From the NCBI GenBank assembly GCA_947044405.1, contig CAMRHE010001092.1, positions 124,001 to 188,000 on the forward strand: DNA of 64,000 nt, given 5' to 3'. The notes under the pieces are model-generated. The model did not search any database, was not told the origin of the DNA, and worked only from the letters and a program-made list of their open reading frames with translations. The DNA comes from Leptodactylus fallax (taxonomy: Eukaryota > Chordata > Amphibia > Anura > Leptodactylidae). A program made the translations under genes and the position numbers. Positions 23,573 to 39,400 of the stretch are shown in pieces; position 1 is the stretch's first letter; each line of letters opens with the position of its first letter.

Positions 23573-26500
23573 AGAGAGATAGGAAGAGGAGGAGGAGAGA
23601 GGGGAAGGTGTAGGGGAGTCATCTGTATAATACGCCATAGTAACAATGTGTCCTGTATATATTATACTGGAGGGACCGCTCATTATACTACATGTAAATC
23701 ACTGCCAGGACTGGGGCATGTAATAAGATCAGGGAGTAGAGAGAGATAGGAAGAGGAGGAGGAGAGAGGGGAAGGTGTAGGGGAGTCATCTGTATAATAC
23801 GCCATAGTAACAATGTGTCCTGTATATATTATACTGGAGGGACCGCTCATTATACTACATGTAAATCACTGCCAGGACTGGGGCATGTAATAAGATCAGG
23901 GAGTAGAGAGAGATAGGAAGAGGAGGAGGAGAGAGGGGAAGGTGTAGGGGAGTCATCTGTATAATACGCCATAGTAACAATGTGTCCTGTATATATTATA
24001 CTGGAGGGACCGCTCATTATACTACATGTAAATCACTGCCAGGACTGGGGCATGTAATAAGATCAGGGAGTAGAGAGAGATAGGAAGAGGAGGAGGAGAG
24101 AGGGGAAGGTGTAGGCGAGTCATCTGTATAATACGCCATAGTAACAATGTGTCCTGTATATATTATACTGGAGGGACCGCTCATTATACTACATGTAAAT
24201 CACTGCCAGGACTGGGGCATGTAATAAGAAGATTAGGGAGTAGAGAGAGATAGGAAGAGGAGGAGGAGAGAGGGGAAGGTGTAGGCGAGTCATCTGTATA
24301 ATACGCCATAGTAACAATGTGTCCTGTATATATTATACTGGAGGGACCGCTCATTATACTACATGTAAATCACTGCCAGGACTGGGGAATGTAATAAGAA
24401 AATTAGGGAGTAGAGAGAGATAGGAAGAGGAGGAGGAGAGAGGGGAAGGTGTAGGGGAGTCATCTGTATAATACGCCATAGTAACAATGTGTCCTGTATA
24501 TATTATACTGGAGGGACCGCTCATTATACTACATGTAAATCACTGCCAGGACTGGGGCATGTAATAAGATCAGGGAGTAGAGAGAGATAGGAAGAGGAGA
24601 AGGAGAGAGGGGAAGGTGTAGGGGAGTCATCTGTATAATACGCCATAGTAACAATGTGTCCTGTATATATTATACTGGAGGGACCGCTCATTATACTACA
24701 TGTAAATCACTGCCAGGACTGGGGCATGTAATAAGATCAGGGAGTAGAGAGAGATAGGAAGAGGAGGAGGAGAGAGGGGAAGGTGTAGGGGAGTCATCTG
24801 TATAATACGCCATAGTAACAATGTGTCCTGTATATATTATACTGGAGGGACCGCTCATTATACTACATGTAAATCACTGCCAGGACTGGGGCATGTAATA
24901 AGATCAGGGAGTAGAGAGAGATAGGAAGAGGAGGAGGAGAGAGGGGAAGGTGTAGGGGAGTCATCTGTATAATACGCCATAGTAACAATGTGTCCTGTAT
25001 ATATTATACTGGAGGGACCGCTCATTATACTACATGTAAAACACTGCCAGGACTGGGGCATGTAATAAGAAGATTAGGGAGTAGAGAGAGATAGGAAGAG
25101 GAGGAGGAGAGAGGGGAAGGTGTAGGGGAGTCATCTGTATAATACGCCATAGTAACAATGTGTCCTGTATATATTATACTGGAGGGACCGCTCATTATAC
25201 TACATGTAAATCACTGCCAGGACTGGGGCATGTAATAAGATCAGGGAGTAGAGAGAGATAGGAAGAGGAGGAGGAGAGAGGGGAAGGTGTAGGAGAGTCA
25301 TCTGTATAATACGCCATAGTAACAATGTGTCCTGTATATATTATACTGGAGGGACCGCTCATTATACTACATGTAAATCACTGCCAGGACTGGGGCATGT
25401 AATAAGATCAGGGAGTAGAGAGAGATAGGAAGAGGAGGAGGAGAGAGGGGAAGGTGTAGGCGAGTCATCTGTATAATACGCCATAGTAACAATGTGTCCT
25501 GTATATATTATACTGGAGGGACCGCTCATTATACTACATGTAAATCACTGCCAGGACTGGGGCATGTAATAAGAAGATTAGGGAGTAGAGAGAGATAGGA
25601 AGAGGAGGAGGAGAGAGGGGAAGGTGTAGGCGAGTCATCTGTATAATACGCCATAGTAACAATGTGTCCTGTATATATTATACTGGAGGGACCGCTCATT
25701 ATACTACATGTAAATCACTGCCAGGACTGGGGCATGTAATAAGAAGATTAGGGAGTAGAGAGAGATAGGAAGAGGAGGAGGAGAGAGGGGAAGGTGTAGG
25801 GGAGTCATCTGTATAATACGCCATAGTAACAATGTGTCCTGTATATATTATACTGGAGGGACCGCTCATTATACTACATGTAAATCACTGCCAGGACTGG
25901 GGCATGTAATAAGATCAGGGAGTAGAGAGAGATAGGAAGAGGAGGAGGAGAGAGGGGAAGGTGTAGGGGAGTCATCTGTATAATACGCCATAGTAACAAT
26001 GTGTCCTGTATATATTATACTGGAGGGACCGCTCATTATACTACATGTAAATCACTGCCAGGACTGGGGCATGTAATAAGATCAGGGAGTAGAGAGAGAT
26101 AGGAAGAGGAGGAGGAGAGAGGGGAAGGTGTAGGGGAGTCATCTGTATAATACGCCATAGTAACAATGTGTCCTGTATATATTATACTGGAGGGACCGCT
26201 CATTATACTACATGTAAATCACTGCCAGGACTGGGGCATGTAATAAGATCAGGGAGTAGAGAGAGATAGGAAGAGGAGGAGGAGAGAGGGGAAGGTGTAG
26301 GGGGAGTCATCTGTATAATACGCCATAGTAACAATGTGTCCTGTATATATTATACTGGAGGGACCGCTCATTATACTACATGTAAATCACTGCCAGGACT
26401 GGGGCATGTAATAAGATCAGGGAGTAGAGAGAGATAGGAAGAGGAGGAGGAGAGAGGGGAAGGTGTAGGCGAGTCATCTGTATAATACGCCATAGTAACA

Positions 26501-29500
26501 ATGTGTCCTGTATATATTATACTGGAGGGACCGCTCATTATACTACATGTAAATCACTGCCAGGACTGGGGCATGTAATAAGAAGATTAGGGAGTAGAGA
26601 GAGATAGGAAGAGGAGGAGGAGAGAGGGGAAGGTGTAGGGGAGTCATCTGTATAATACGCCATAGTAACAATGTGTCCTGTATATATTATACTGGAGGGA
26701 CCGCTCATTATACTACATGTAAATCACTGCCAGGACTGGGGCATGTAATAAGATCAGGGAGTAGAGAGAGATAGGAAGAGGAGGAGGAGAGAGGGGAAGG
26801 TGTAGGGGAGTCATCTGTATAATACGCCATAGTAACAATGTGTCCTGTATATATTATACTGGAGGGACCGCTCATTATACTACATGTAAATCACTGCCAG
26901 GACTGGGGCATGTAATAAGAAGATTAGGGAGTAGAGAGAGATAGGAAGAGGAGGAGGAGAGAGGGGAAGGTGTAGGGGAGTCATCTGTATAATACGCCAT
27001 AGTAACAATGTGTCCTGTATATATTATACTGGAGGGACCGCTCATTATACTACATGTAAATCACTGCCAGGACTGGGGCATGTAATAAGATCAGGGAGTA
27101 GAGAGAGATAGGAAGAGGAGGAGGAGAGAGGGGAAGGTGTAGGGGAGTCATCTGTATAATACGCCATAGTAACAATGTGTCCTGTATATATTATACTGGA
27201 GGGACCGCTCATTATACTACATGTAAATCACTGCCAGGACTGGGGCATGTAATAAGAAGATTAGGGAGTAGAGAGAGATAGGAAGAGGAGGAGGAGAGAG
27301 GGGAAGGTGTAGGGGAGTCATCTGTATAATACGCCATAGTAACAATGTGTCCTGTATATATTATACTGGAGGGACCGCTCATTATACTACATGTAAATCA
27401 CTGCCAGGACTGGGGCATGTAATAAGAAGATCAGGGAGTAGAGAGAGATAGGAAGAGGAGGAGGAGAGAGGGGAAGGTGTAGGCGAGTCATCTGTATAAT
27501 ACGCCATAGTAACAATGTGTCCTGTATATATTATACTGGAGGGACCGCTCATTATACTACATGTAAATCACTGCCAGGACTGGGGCATGTAATAAGATCA
27601 GGGAGTAGAGAGAGATAGGAAGAGGAGGAGAGAGAGAGGGGAAGGTGTAGGGGAGTCATCTGTATAATACGCCATAGTAACAATGTGTCCTGTATATATT
27701 ATACTGGAGGGACCGCTCATTATACTACATGTAAATCACTGCCAGGACTGGGGCATGTAATAAGATCAGGGAGTAGAGAGAGATAGGAAGAGGAGGAGGA
27801 GAGAGGGGAAGGTGTAGGGGAGTCATCTGTATAATACGCCATAGTAACAATGTGTCCTGTATATATTATACTGGAGGGACCGCTCATTATACTACATGTA
27901 AATCACTGCCAGGACTGGGGCATGTAATAAGATCAGGGAGTAGAGAGAGATAGGAAGAGGAGGAGGAGAGAGGGGAAGGTGTAGGGGAGTCATCTGTATA
28001 ATACGCCATAGTAACAATGTGTCCTGTATATATTATACTGGAGGGACCGCTCATTATACTACATGTAAATCACTGCCAGGACTGGGGCATGTAATAAGAT
28101 CAGGGAGTAGAGAGAGATAGGAAGAGGAGGAGGAGAGAGGGGAAGGTGTAGGGGAGTCATCTGTATAATACGCCATAGTAACAATGTGTCCTGTATATAT
28201 TATACTGGAGGGACCGCTCATTATACTACATGTAAATCACTGCCAGGACTGGGGCATGTAATAAGATCAGGGAGTAGAGAGAGATAGGAAGAGGAGGAGG
28301 AGAGAGGGGAAGGTGTAGGGGAGTCATCTGTATAATACGCCATAGTAACAATGTGTCCTGTATATATTATACTGGAGGGACCGCTCATTATACTACATGT
28401 AAATCACTGCCAGGACTGGGGCATGTAATAAGATCAGGGAGTAGAGAGAGATAGGAAGAGGAGGAGGAGAGAGGGGAAGGTGTAGGGGAGTCATCTGTAT
28501 AATACGCCATAGTAACAATGTGTCCTGTATATATTATACTGGAGGGACCGCTCATTATACTACATGTAAATCACTGCCAGGACTGGGGCATGTAATAAGA
28601 AGATTAGGGAGTAGAGAGAGATAGGAAGAGGAGGAGGAGAGAGGGGAAGGTGTAGGCGAGTCATCTGTATAATACGCCATAGTAACAATGTGTCCTGTAT
28701 ATATTATACTGGAGGGACCGCTCATTATACTACATGTAAATCACTGCCAGGACTGGGGCATGTAATAAGAAGATTAGGGAGTAGAGAGAGATAGGAAGAG
28801 GAGGAGGAGAGAGGGGAAGGTGTAGGGGAGTCATCTGTATAATACGCCATAGTAACAATGTGTCCTGTATATATTATACTGGAGGGACCGCTCATTATAC
28901 TACATGTAAATCACTGCCAGGACTGGGGCATGTAATAAGATCAGGGAGTAGAGAGAGATAGGAAGAGGAGGAGGAGAGAGGGGAAGGTGTAGGGGAGTCA
29001 TCTGTATAATACGCCATAGTAACAATGTGTCCTGTATATATTATACTGGAGGGACCGCTCATTATACTACATGTAAATCACTGCCAGGACTGGGGCATGT
29101 AATAAGATCAGGGAGTAGAGAGAGATAGGAAGAGGAGGAGGAGAGAGGGGAAGGTGTAGGGGAGTCATCTGTATAATACGCCATAGTAACAATGTGTCCT
29201 GTATATATTATACTGGAGGGACCGCTCATTATACTACATGTAAATCACTGCCAGGACTGGGGCATGTAATAAGATCAGGGAGTAGAGAGAGATAGGAAGA
29301 GGAGGAGGAGAGAGAGGAAGATGTAGGCGAGTCATCTGTATAATACGCCATAGTAACAATGTGTCCTGTATATATTAAACTGGAGGGACCGCTCATTATA
29401 CTACATGTAAAACACTGCCAGGACTGGGGCATGTAATAAGAAGATTAGGGAGTAGAGAGAGATAGGAAGAGGAGGAGGAGAGAGGGGAAGGTGTAGGGGA

Positions 29501-32500
29501 GTCATCTGTATAATACGCCATAGTAACAATGTGTCCTGTATATATTATACTGGAGGGACCGCTCATTATACTACATGTAAATCACTGCCAGGACTGGGGC
29601 ATGTAATAAGATCAGGGAGTAGAGAGAGATAGGAAGAGGAGGAGGAGAGAGGGGAAGGTGTAGGGGAGTCATCTGTATAATACGCCATAGTAACAATGTG
29701 TCCTGTATATATTATACTGGAGGGACCGCTCATTATACTACATGTAAATCACTGCCAGGACTGGGGCATGTAATAAAGATCAGGGAGTAGAGAGAGATAG
29801 GAAGAGGAGGAGGAGAGAGGGGAAGGTGTAGGGGAGTCATCTGTATAATACGCCATAGTAACAATGTGTCCTGTATATATTATACTGGAGGGACCGCTCA
29901 TTATACTACATGTAAATCACTGCCAGGACTGGGGCATGTATAATAAGATCAGGGAGTAGAGAGAGATAGGAAGAGGAGGAGGAGAGAGGGGAAGGTGTAG
30001 GGGAGTCATCTGTATAATACGCCATAGTAACAATGTGTCCTGTATATATTATACTGGAGGGACCGCTCATTATACTACATGTAAATCACTGCCAGGACTG
30101 GGGCATGTAATAAGAAGATTAGGGAGTAGAGAGAGATAGGAAGAGGAGGAGGAGAGAGGGGAAGGTGTAGGGGAGTCATCTGTATAATACGCCATAGTAA
30201 CAATGTGTCCTGTATATATTATACTGGAGGGACCGCTCATTATACTACATGTAAATCACTGCCAGGACTGGGGCATGTAATAAGATCAGGGAGTAGAGAG
30301 AGATAGGAAGAGGAGGAGGAGAGAGGGGAAGGTGTAGGGGAGTCATCTGTATAATACGCCATAGTAACAATGTGTCCTGTATATATTATACTGGAGGGAC
30401 CGCTCATTATACTACATGTAAATCACTGCCAGGACTGGGGCATGTAATAAGATCAGGGAGTAGAGAGAGATAGGAAGAGGAGGAGGAGAGAGGGGGAAGG
30501 TGTAGGGGAGTCATCTGTATAATACGCCATAGTAACAATGTGTCCTGTATATATTATACTGGAGGGACCGCTCATTATACTACATGTAAATCACTGCCAG
30601 GACTGGGGCATGTAATAAGATCAGGGAGTACAGAGAGATAGGAAGAGGAGGAGGAGAGAGGGGAAGGTGTAGGGGAGTCATCTGTATAATACGCCATAGT
30701 AACAATGTGTCCTGTATATATTATACTGGAGGGACCGCTCATTATACTACATGTAAATCACTGCCAGGACTGGGGCATGTAATAAGATCAGGGAGTAGAG
30801 AGAGATAGGAAGAGGAGGAGGAGAGAGGGGAAGGTGTAGGGGAGTCATCTGTATAATACGCCATAGTAACAATGTGTCCTGTATATATTATACTGGAGGG
30901 ACCGCTCATTATACTACATGTAAATCACTGCCAGGACTGGGGCATGTAATAAGAAGATTAGGGAGTAGAGAGAGATAGGAAGAGGAGGAGGAGAGAGGGG
31001 AAGGTGTAGGGGAGTCATCTGTATAATACGCCATAGTAACAATGTGTCCTGTATATATTATACTGGAGGGACCGCTCATTATACTACATGTAAATCACTG
31101 CCAGGACTGGGGCATGTAATAAAAGATCAGGGAGTAGAGAGAGATAGGAAGAGGAGGAGGAGAGAGGGGAAGGTGTAGGGGAGTCATCTGTATAATACGC
31201 CATAGTAACAATGTGTCCTGTATATATTATACTGGAGGGACCGCTCATTATACTACATGTAAATCACTGCCAGGACTGGGGCATGTAATAAGAAGATTAG
31301 GGAGTAGAGAGAGATAGGAAGAGGAGGAGGAGAGAGGGGAAGGTGTAGGGGAGTCATCTGTATAATACGCCATAGTAACAATGTGTCCTGTATATATTAT
31401 ACTGGAGGGACCGCTCATTATACTACATGTAAATCACTGCCAGGACTGGGGCATGTAATAAGAAGATCAGGGAGTAGAGAGAGATAGGAAGAGGAGGAGG
31501 AGAGAGGGGAAGGTGTAGGGGAGTCATCTGTATAATACGCCATAGTAACAATGTGTCCTGTATATATTATACTGGAGGGACCGCTCATTATACTACATGT
31601 AAATCACTGCCAGGACTGGGGCATGTAATAAGATCAGGGAGTAGAGAGAGATAGGAAGAGGAGGAAGAGAGAGGGGAAGGTGTAGGGGAGTCATCTGTAT
31701 AATACGCCATAGTAACAATGTGTCCTGTATATATTATACTGGAGGGACCGCTCATTATACTACATGTAAATCACTGCCAGGACTGGGGCATGTAATAAGA
31801 TCAGGGAGTAGAGAGAGATAGGAAGAGGAGGAGGAGAGAGGGGAAGGTGTAGGGGAGTCATCTGTATAATACGCCATAGTAACAATGTGTCCTGTATATA
31901 TTATACTGGAGGGACCGCTCATTATACTACATGTAAATCACTGCCAGGACTGGGGCATGTAATAAGATCAGGGAGTAGAGAGAGATAGGAAGAGGAGGAG
32001 GAGAGAGGGGAAGGTGTAGGGGAGTCATCTGTATAATACGCCATAGTAACAATGTGTCCTGTATATATTATACTGGAGGGACCGCTCATTATACTACATG
32101 TAAATCACTGCCAGGACTGGGGCATGTAATAAGATCAGGGAGTAGAGAGAGATAGGAAGAGGAGGAGGAGAGAGGGGAAGGTGTAGGGGAGTCATCTGTA
32201 TAATACGCCATAGTAACAATGTGTCCTGTATATATTATACTGGAGGGACCGCTCATTATACTACATGTAAACCACTGCCAGGACTGGGGCATGTAATAAG
32301 AAGATTAGGGAGTAGAGAGAGATAGGAAGAGGAGGAGGAGAGAGGGGAAGGTGTAGGCGAGTCATCTGTATAATACGCCATAGTAACAATGTGTCCTGTA
32401 TATATTATACTGGAGGGACCGCTCATTATACTACATGTAAATCACTGCCAGGACTGGGGCATGTAATAAAAAGATTAGGGAGTAGAGAGAGATAGGAAGA

Positions 32501-35500
32501 GGAGGAGGAGAGAGGGGAAGGTGTAGGGGAGTCATCTGTATAATACGCCATAGTAACAATGTGTCCTGTATATATTATACTGGAGGGACCGCTCATTATA
32601 CTACATGTAAATCACTGCCAGGACTGGGGCATGTAATAAGATCAGGGAGTAGAGAGAGATAGGAAGAGGAGGAGGAGAGAGGGGAAGGTGTAGGGGAGTC
32701 ATCTGTATAATACGCCATAGTAACAATGTGTCCTGTATATATTATACTGGAGGGACCGCTCATTATACTACATGTAAATCACTGCCAGGACTGGGGCATG
32801 TAATAAGAAGATTAGGGAGTAGAGAGAGATAGGAAGAGGAGGAGGAGAGAGGGGAAGGTGTAGGGGAGTCATCTGTATAATACGCCATAGTAACAATGTG
32901 TCCTGTATATATTATACTGGAGGGACCGCTCATTATACTACATGTAAATCACTGCCAGGACTGGGGCATGTAATAAGATCAGGGAGTAGAGAGAGATAGG
33001 AAGAGGAGGAGGAGAGAGGGGAAGGTGTAGGCGAGTCATCTGTATAATACGCCATAGTAACAATGTGTCCTGTATATATTATACTGGAGGGACCGCTCAT
33101 TATACTACATGTAAATCACTGCCAGGACTGGGGCATGTAATAAGATCAGGGAGTAGAGAGAGATAGGAAGAGGAGGAGGAGAGAGGGGAAGGTGTAGGGG
33201 AGTCATCTGTATAATACGCCATAGTAACAATGTGTCCTGTATATATTATACTGGAGGGACCGCTCATTATACTACATGTAAATCACTGCCAGGACTGGGG
33301 CATGTAATAAGATCAGGGAGTAGAGAGAGATAGGAAGAGGAGGAGGAGAGAGGGGAAGGTGTAGGCGAGTCATCTGTATAATACGCCATAGTAACAATGT
33401 GTCCTGTATATATTATACTGGAGGGACCGCTCATTATACTACATGTAAATCACTGCCAGGACTGGGGCATGTAATAAGAAGATTAGGGAGTAGAGAGAGA
33501 TAGGAAGAGGAGGAGGAGAGAGGGGAAGGTGTAGGCGAGTCATCTGTATAATACGCCATAGTAACAATGTGTCCTGTATATATTATACTGGAGGGACCGC
33601 TCATTATACTACATGTAAATCACTGCCAGGACTGGGGCATGTAATAAGATCAGGGAGTAGAGAGAGATAGGAAGAGGAGGAGGAGAGAGGGGAAGGTGTA
33701 GGCGAGTCATCTGTATAATACGCCATAGTAACAATGTGTCCTGTATATATTATACTGGAGGGACCGCTCATTATACTACATGTAAATCACTGCCAGGACT
33801 GGGGCATGTAATAAGAAGATCAGGGAGTAGAGAGAGATAGGAAGAGGAGGAGGAGAGAGGGGAAGGTGTAGTGGAGTCATCTGTATAATACGCCATAGTA
33901 ACAATGTGTCCTGTATATATTATACTGGAGGGACCGCTCATTATACTACATGTAAATCACTGCCAGGACTGGGGCATGTAATAAGATCAGGGAGTAGAGA
34001 GAGATAGGAAGAGGAGGAGGAGAGAGGGGAAGGTGTAGGGGAGTCATCTGTATAATACGCCATAGTAACAATGTGTCCTGTATATATTATACTGGAGGGA
34101 CCGCTCATTATACTACATGTAAATCACTGCCAGGACTGGGGCATGTAATAAGATCAGGGAGTAGAGAGAGATAGGAAGAGGAGGAGGAGAGAGGGGAAGG
34201 TGTAGGGGAGTCATCTGTATAATACGCCATAGTAACAATGTGTCCTGTATATATTATACTGGAGGGACCGCTCATTATACTACATGTAAATCACTGCCAG
34301 GACTGGGGCATGTAATAAGAAGATTAGGGAGTAGAGAGAGATAGGAAGAGGAGGAGGAGAGAGGGGAAGGTGTAGGGGAGTCATCTGTATAATACGCCAT
34401 AGTAACAATGTGTCCTGTATATATTATACTGGAGGGACCGCTCATTATACTACATGTAAATCACTGCCAGGACTGGGGCATGTAATAAGATCAGGGAGTA
34501 GAGAGAGATAGGAAGAGGAGGAGGAGAGAGGGGAAGGTGTAGGGGAGTCATCTGTATAATACGCCATAGTAACAATGTGTCCTGTATATATTATACTGGA
34601 GGGACCGCTCATTATACTACATGTAAATCACTGCCAGGACTGGGGCATGTAATAAGATCAGGGAGTAGAGAGAGATAGGAAGAGGAGGAGGAGAGAGAGG
34701 AAGGTGTAGGCGAGTCATCTGTATAATACGCCATAGTAACAATGTGTCCTGTATATATTATACTGGAGGGACCGCTCATTATACTACATGTAAATCACTG
34801 CCAGGACTGGGGCATGTAATAAGAAGATTAGGGAGTAGAGAGAGATAGGAAGAGGAGGAGGAGAGAGGGGAAGGTGTAGGGGAGTCATCTGTATAATACG
34901 CCATAGTAACAATGTGTCCTGTATATATTATACTGGAGGGACCGCTCATTATACTACATGTAAATCACTGCCAGGACTGGGGCATGTAATAAGAAGATTA
35001 GGGAGTAGAGAGAGATAGGAAGAGGAGGAGGAGAGAGGGGAAGGTGTAGGGGAGTCATCTGTATAATACGCCATAGTAACAATGTGTCCTGTATATATTA
35101 TACTGGAGGGACCGCTCATTATACTACATGTAAATCACTGGCAGGACTGGGGCATGTAATAAGATCAGGGAGTAGAGAGAGATAGGAAGAGGAGGAGGAG
35201 AGAGAGGAAGGTGTAGGGGAGTCATCTGTATAATACGCCATAGTAACAATGTGTCCTGTATATATTATACTGGAGGGACCGCTCATTGTACTACATGTAA
35301 ATCACTGCCAGGACTGGGGCATGTAATAAGATCAGGGAGTAGAGAGAGATAGGAAGAGGAGGAGGAGAGAGGGGAAGGTGTAGGGGAGTCATCTGTATAA
35401 TACGCCATAGTAACAATGTGTCCTGTATATATTATACTGGAGGGACCGCTCATTATACTACATGTAAATCACTGCCAGGACTGGGGCATGTAATATGAAG

Positions 35501-35565
35501 ATTAGGGAGTAGAGAGAGATAGGAAGAGGAGGAGGAGAGAGGGGAACGTGTAGGGGAGTCTTCTG

Positions 35566-36350
35566 TTTAATACGCCATAGTAACAATGTGTCCTGTATAT
35601 ATTATACTGGAGGGACCGCTCATTATACTACATGTAAATCACTGCCAGGACTGGGGCATGTAATAAGAAGATTAGGGAGTAGAGAGAAATAAGAAGAGGA
35701 GGAGGAGAGAGGGGAAGGTGTAGTCGAGTCATCTGTATAATACGCCATAGTAACAATGTGTCCTGTATATATTATACTGGAGGGACCGCTCATTATACTA
35801 CATGTAAATCACTGCCAGGACTGGGGAATGTAATAAGATCAGGGAGTAGAGAGAGATAGGAAGAGGAGGAGGAGAGAGGGGAAGGTGTAGGGGAGTCATC
35901 TGTATAATACGCCATAGTAACAATGTGTCCTGTATATATTATACTGGAGGGACCGCTCATTATACTACATGTAAATCACTGCCAGGACTGGGGCATGTAA
36001 TAAGATCAGGGAGTAGAGAGAGATAGGAAGAGGAGAAGGAGAGAAGGGAAGGTGTAGGGGATTCATCTGTATAATACGCCATAGTAACAATGTGTCCTGT
36101 ATATATTATACTGGAGTTACCGCTCATTATACTACATGTAAATCACTGCCAGGACTGGGGCATGTAATAAGATCAGGGAGTAGAGAGAGATAGGAAGAGG
36201 AGGAGGAGAGAGAGGAAGATGTAGGCGAGTCATCTATATAATACGCCATAGTAACAATGTGTCCTGTATATATTAAACTGGAGGGACCGCTCATTATACT
36301 ACATGTAAAACACTGCCAGGACTGGGGCATGTAATAAGAAGATTAGAGAG
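35566..36350. repeat. Higher-order block B, copy 1
   Basis: Rare markers in order are TTTAAT (35566), CTGGGGAATG (35821), GAGAAGGGAAGG with GGGGATTCATC (about 36040-36065), CTGGAGTTACC (GTTAC at 36116), AAGATGTAGG, ATTAAACTGG, AAAACAC and GATTAGAGAG (36341). All recur 10255 bp to the right. The GTTAC change in the otherwise invariant core is seen only in these two blocks. Confidence 0.85.
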
Positions 36351-39080
36351 TAGAGAGAGATAGGAAGAGGAGGAGTAGAGAGGGGAAGGTGTAGGGGAGT
36401 CATCTGTATAATACGCCATAGTAACAATGTGTCCTGTATATATTATACTGGAGGGACCGCTCATTATACTACATGTAAATCACTGCCAGGACTGGGGCAT
36501 GTAATAAGATCAGGGAGTAGAGAGAGATAGGAAGAGGAGGAGGAGAGAGGGGAAGGTGTAGGGGAGTCATCTGTATAATACGCCATAGTAACAATGTGTC
36601 CTGTATATATTATACTGGAGGGACCGCTCATTATACTACATGTAAATCACTGCCAGGACTGGGGCATGTAATAAGATCAGGGAGTAGAGAGAGATAGGAA
36701 GAGGAGGAGGAGAGAGGGGAAGGTGTAGGGGAGTCATCTGTATAATACGCCATAGTAACAATGTGTCCTGTATATATTATACTGGAGGGACCGCTCATTA
36801 TACTACATGTAAATCACTGCCAGGACTGGGGCATGTAATAAGAAGATTAGGGAGTAGAGAGAGATAGGAAGAGGAGGAGGAGAGAGGGGAAGGTGTAGGG
36901 GAGTCATCTGTATAATACGCCATAGTAACAATGTGTCCTGTATATATTATACTGGAGGGACCGCTCATTATACTACATGTAAATCACTGCCAGGACTGGT
37001 GCATGTAATAAGATCAGGGAGTAGAGAGAGATAGGAAGAGGAGGAGGAGAGAGAGGAAGATGTAGGCGAGTCATCTGTATAATACGCCATAGTAACAATG
37101 TGTCCTGTATATATTATACTGGAGGGACCGCTCATTATACTACATGTAAATCACTGCCAGGACTGGGGCATGTAATAAAAAGATTAGGGAGTAGAGAGAG
37201 ATAGGAAGAGGAGGAGGAGAGAGGGGAAGGTGTAGGGGAGTCATCTGTATAATACGCCATAGTAACAATGTGTCCTGTATATATTATACTGGAGGGACCG
37301 CTCATTATACTACATGTAAATCACTGCCAGGACTGGGGCATGTAATAAGATCAGGGAGTAGAGAGAGATAGGAAGAGGAGGAGGAGAGAGGGGAAGGTGT
37401 AGGGGAGTCATCTGTATAATACGCCATAGTAACAATGTGTCCTGTATATATTATACTGGAGGGACCGCTCATTATACTACATGTAAATCACTGCCAGGAC
37501 TGGGGCATGTAATAAGAAGATTAGGGAGTAGAGAGAGATAGGAAGAGGAGGAGGAGAGAGGGGAAGGTGTAGGGGAGTCATCTGTATAATACGCCATAGT
37601 AACAATGTGTCCTGTATATATTATACTGGAGGGACCGCTCATTATACTACATGTAAATCACTGCCAGGACTGGTGCATGTAATAAGATCAGGGAGTAGAG
37701 AGAGATAGGAAGAGGAGGAGGAGAGAGAGGAAGATGTAGGCGAGTCATCTGTATAATACGCCATAGTAACAATGTGTCCTGTATATATTATACTGGAGGG
37801 ACCGCTCATTATACTACATGTAAATCACTGCCAGGACTGGGGCATGTAATAAGAAGATTAGGGAGTAGAGAGAGATAGGAAGAGGAGGAGGAGAGAGGGG
37901 AAGGTGTAGGGGAGTCATCTGTATAATACGCCATAGTAACAATGTGTCCTGTATATATTATACTGGAGGGACCGCTCATTATACTACATGTAAATCACTG
38001 CCAGGACTGGGGCATGTAATAAGATCAGGGAGTAGAGAGAGATAGGAAGAGGAGGAGGAGAGAGGGGAAGGTGTAGGGGAGTCATCTGTATAATACGCCA
38101 TAGTAACAATGTGTCCTGTATATATTATACTGGAGGGACCGCTCATTATACTACATGTAAATCACTGCCAGGACTGGGGCATGTAATAAAGATCAGGGAG
38201 TAGAGAGAGATAGGAAGAGGAGGAGGAGAGAGGGGAAGGTGTAGGGGAGTCATCTGTATAATACGCCATAGTAACAATGTGTCCTGTATATATTATACTG
38301 GAGGGACCGCTCATTATACTACATGTAAATCACTGCCAGGACTGGGGCATGTAATAAGATCAGGGAGTAGAGAGAGACAGGAAGAGGAGGAGGAGAGAGA
38401 GGAAGATGTAGGCGAGTCATCTGTATAATACGCCATAGTAACAATGTGTCCTGTATATATTAAACTGGAGGGACCGCTCATTATACTACATGTAAAACAC
38501 TGCCAGGACTGGGGCATGTAATAAGAAGATTAGGGAGTAAAGAGAGATAGGAAGAGGAGGAGTAGAGAGGGGAAGGTGTAGGGGAGTCATCTGTATAATA
38601 CGCCATAGTAACAATGTGTCCTGTATATATTATACTGGAGGGACCGCTCATTATACTACATGTAAATCACTGCCAGGACTGGGGCATGTAATAAGATCAG
38701 GGAGTAGAGAGAGATAGGAAGAGGAGGAGGAGAGAGAGAGGAAGATGTAGGCGAGTCATCTGTATAATACGCCATAGTAACAATGTGTCCTGTATATATT
38801 ATACTGGAGGGACCGCTCATTATACTACATGTAAATCACTGCCAGGACTGGGGCATGTAATAAGAAGATTAGGGAGTAGAGAGAGATAGGAAGAGGAGGA
38901 GGAGAGAGGGGAAGGTGTAGGCGAGTCATCTGTATAATACGCCATAGTAACAATGTGTCCTGTATATATTATACTGGAGGGACCGCTCATTATACTACAT
39001 GTAAATCACTGCCAGGACTGGGGCATGTAATAAGATCAGGGAGTAGAGAGAGATAGGAAGAGGAGGAGGAGAGAGGGGAA

Positions 39081-39400
39081 GGTGCAGGGGAGTCATCTGT
39101 ATAATACGCCATAGTAACAATGTGTCCTGTATATATTATACTGGAGGGACCGCTCATTATACTACATGTAAATCACTGCCAGGACTGGGGCATGTAATAA
39201 GATCAGGGAGTAGAGAGAGATAGGAAGAGGAGGAGGAGAGAGGGGAAGGTGTAGGGGAGTCATCTGTTTAATACGCCATAGTAACAATGTGTCCTGTATA
39301 TATTATACTGGAGGGACCGCTCATCATACTACATGTAAATCACTGCCAGGACTGGGGCATGTAATAAAAAGATTAGGGAGTAGAGAGAGATAGGAAGAGG
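39081..39400. repeat. Higher-order block C, copy 1
   Basis: GGTGCAGGGG (C at 39085), TTTAAT at 39267, the core change TCATCATACT at 39321 and AATAAAAAGATT just after are found in the same order and spacing 11265 bp away. A further marker, TAATACGATC, lies at about 39533. Confidence 0.8.
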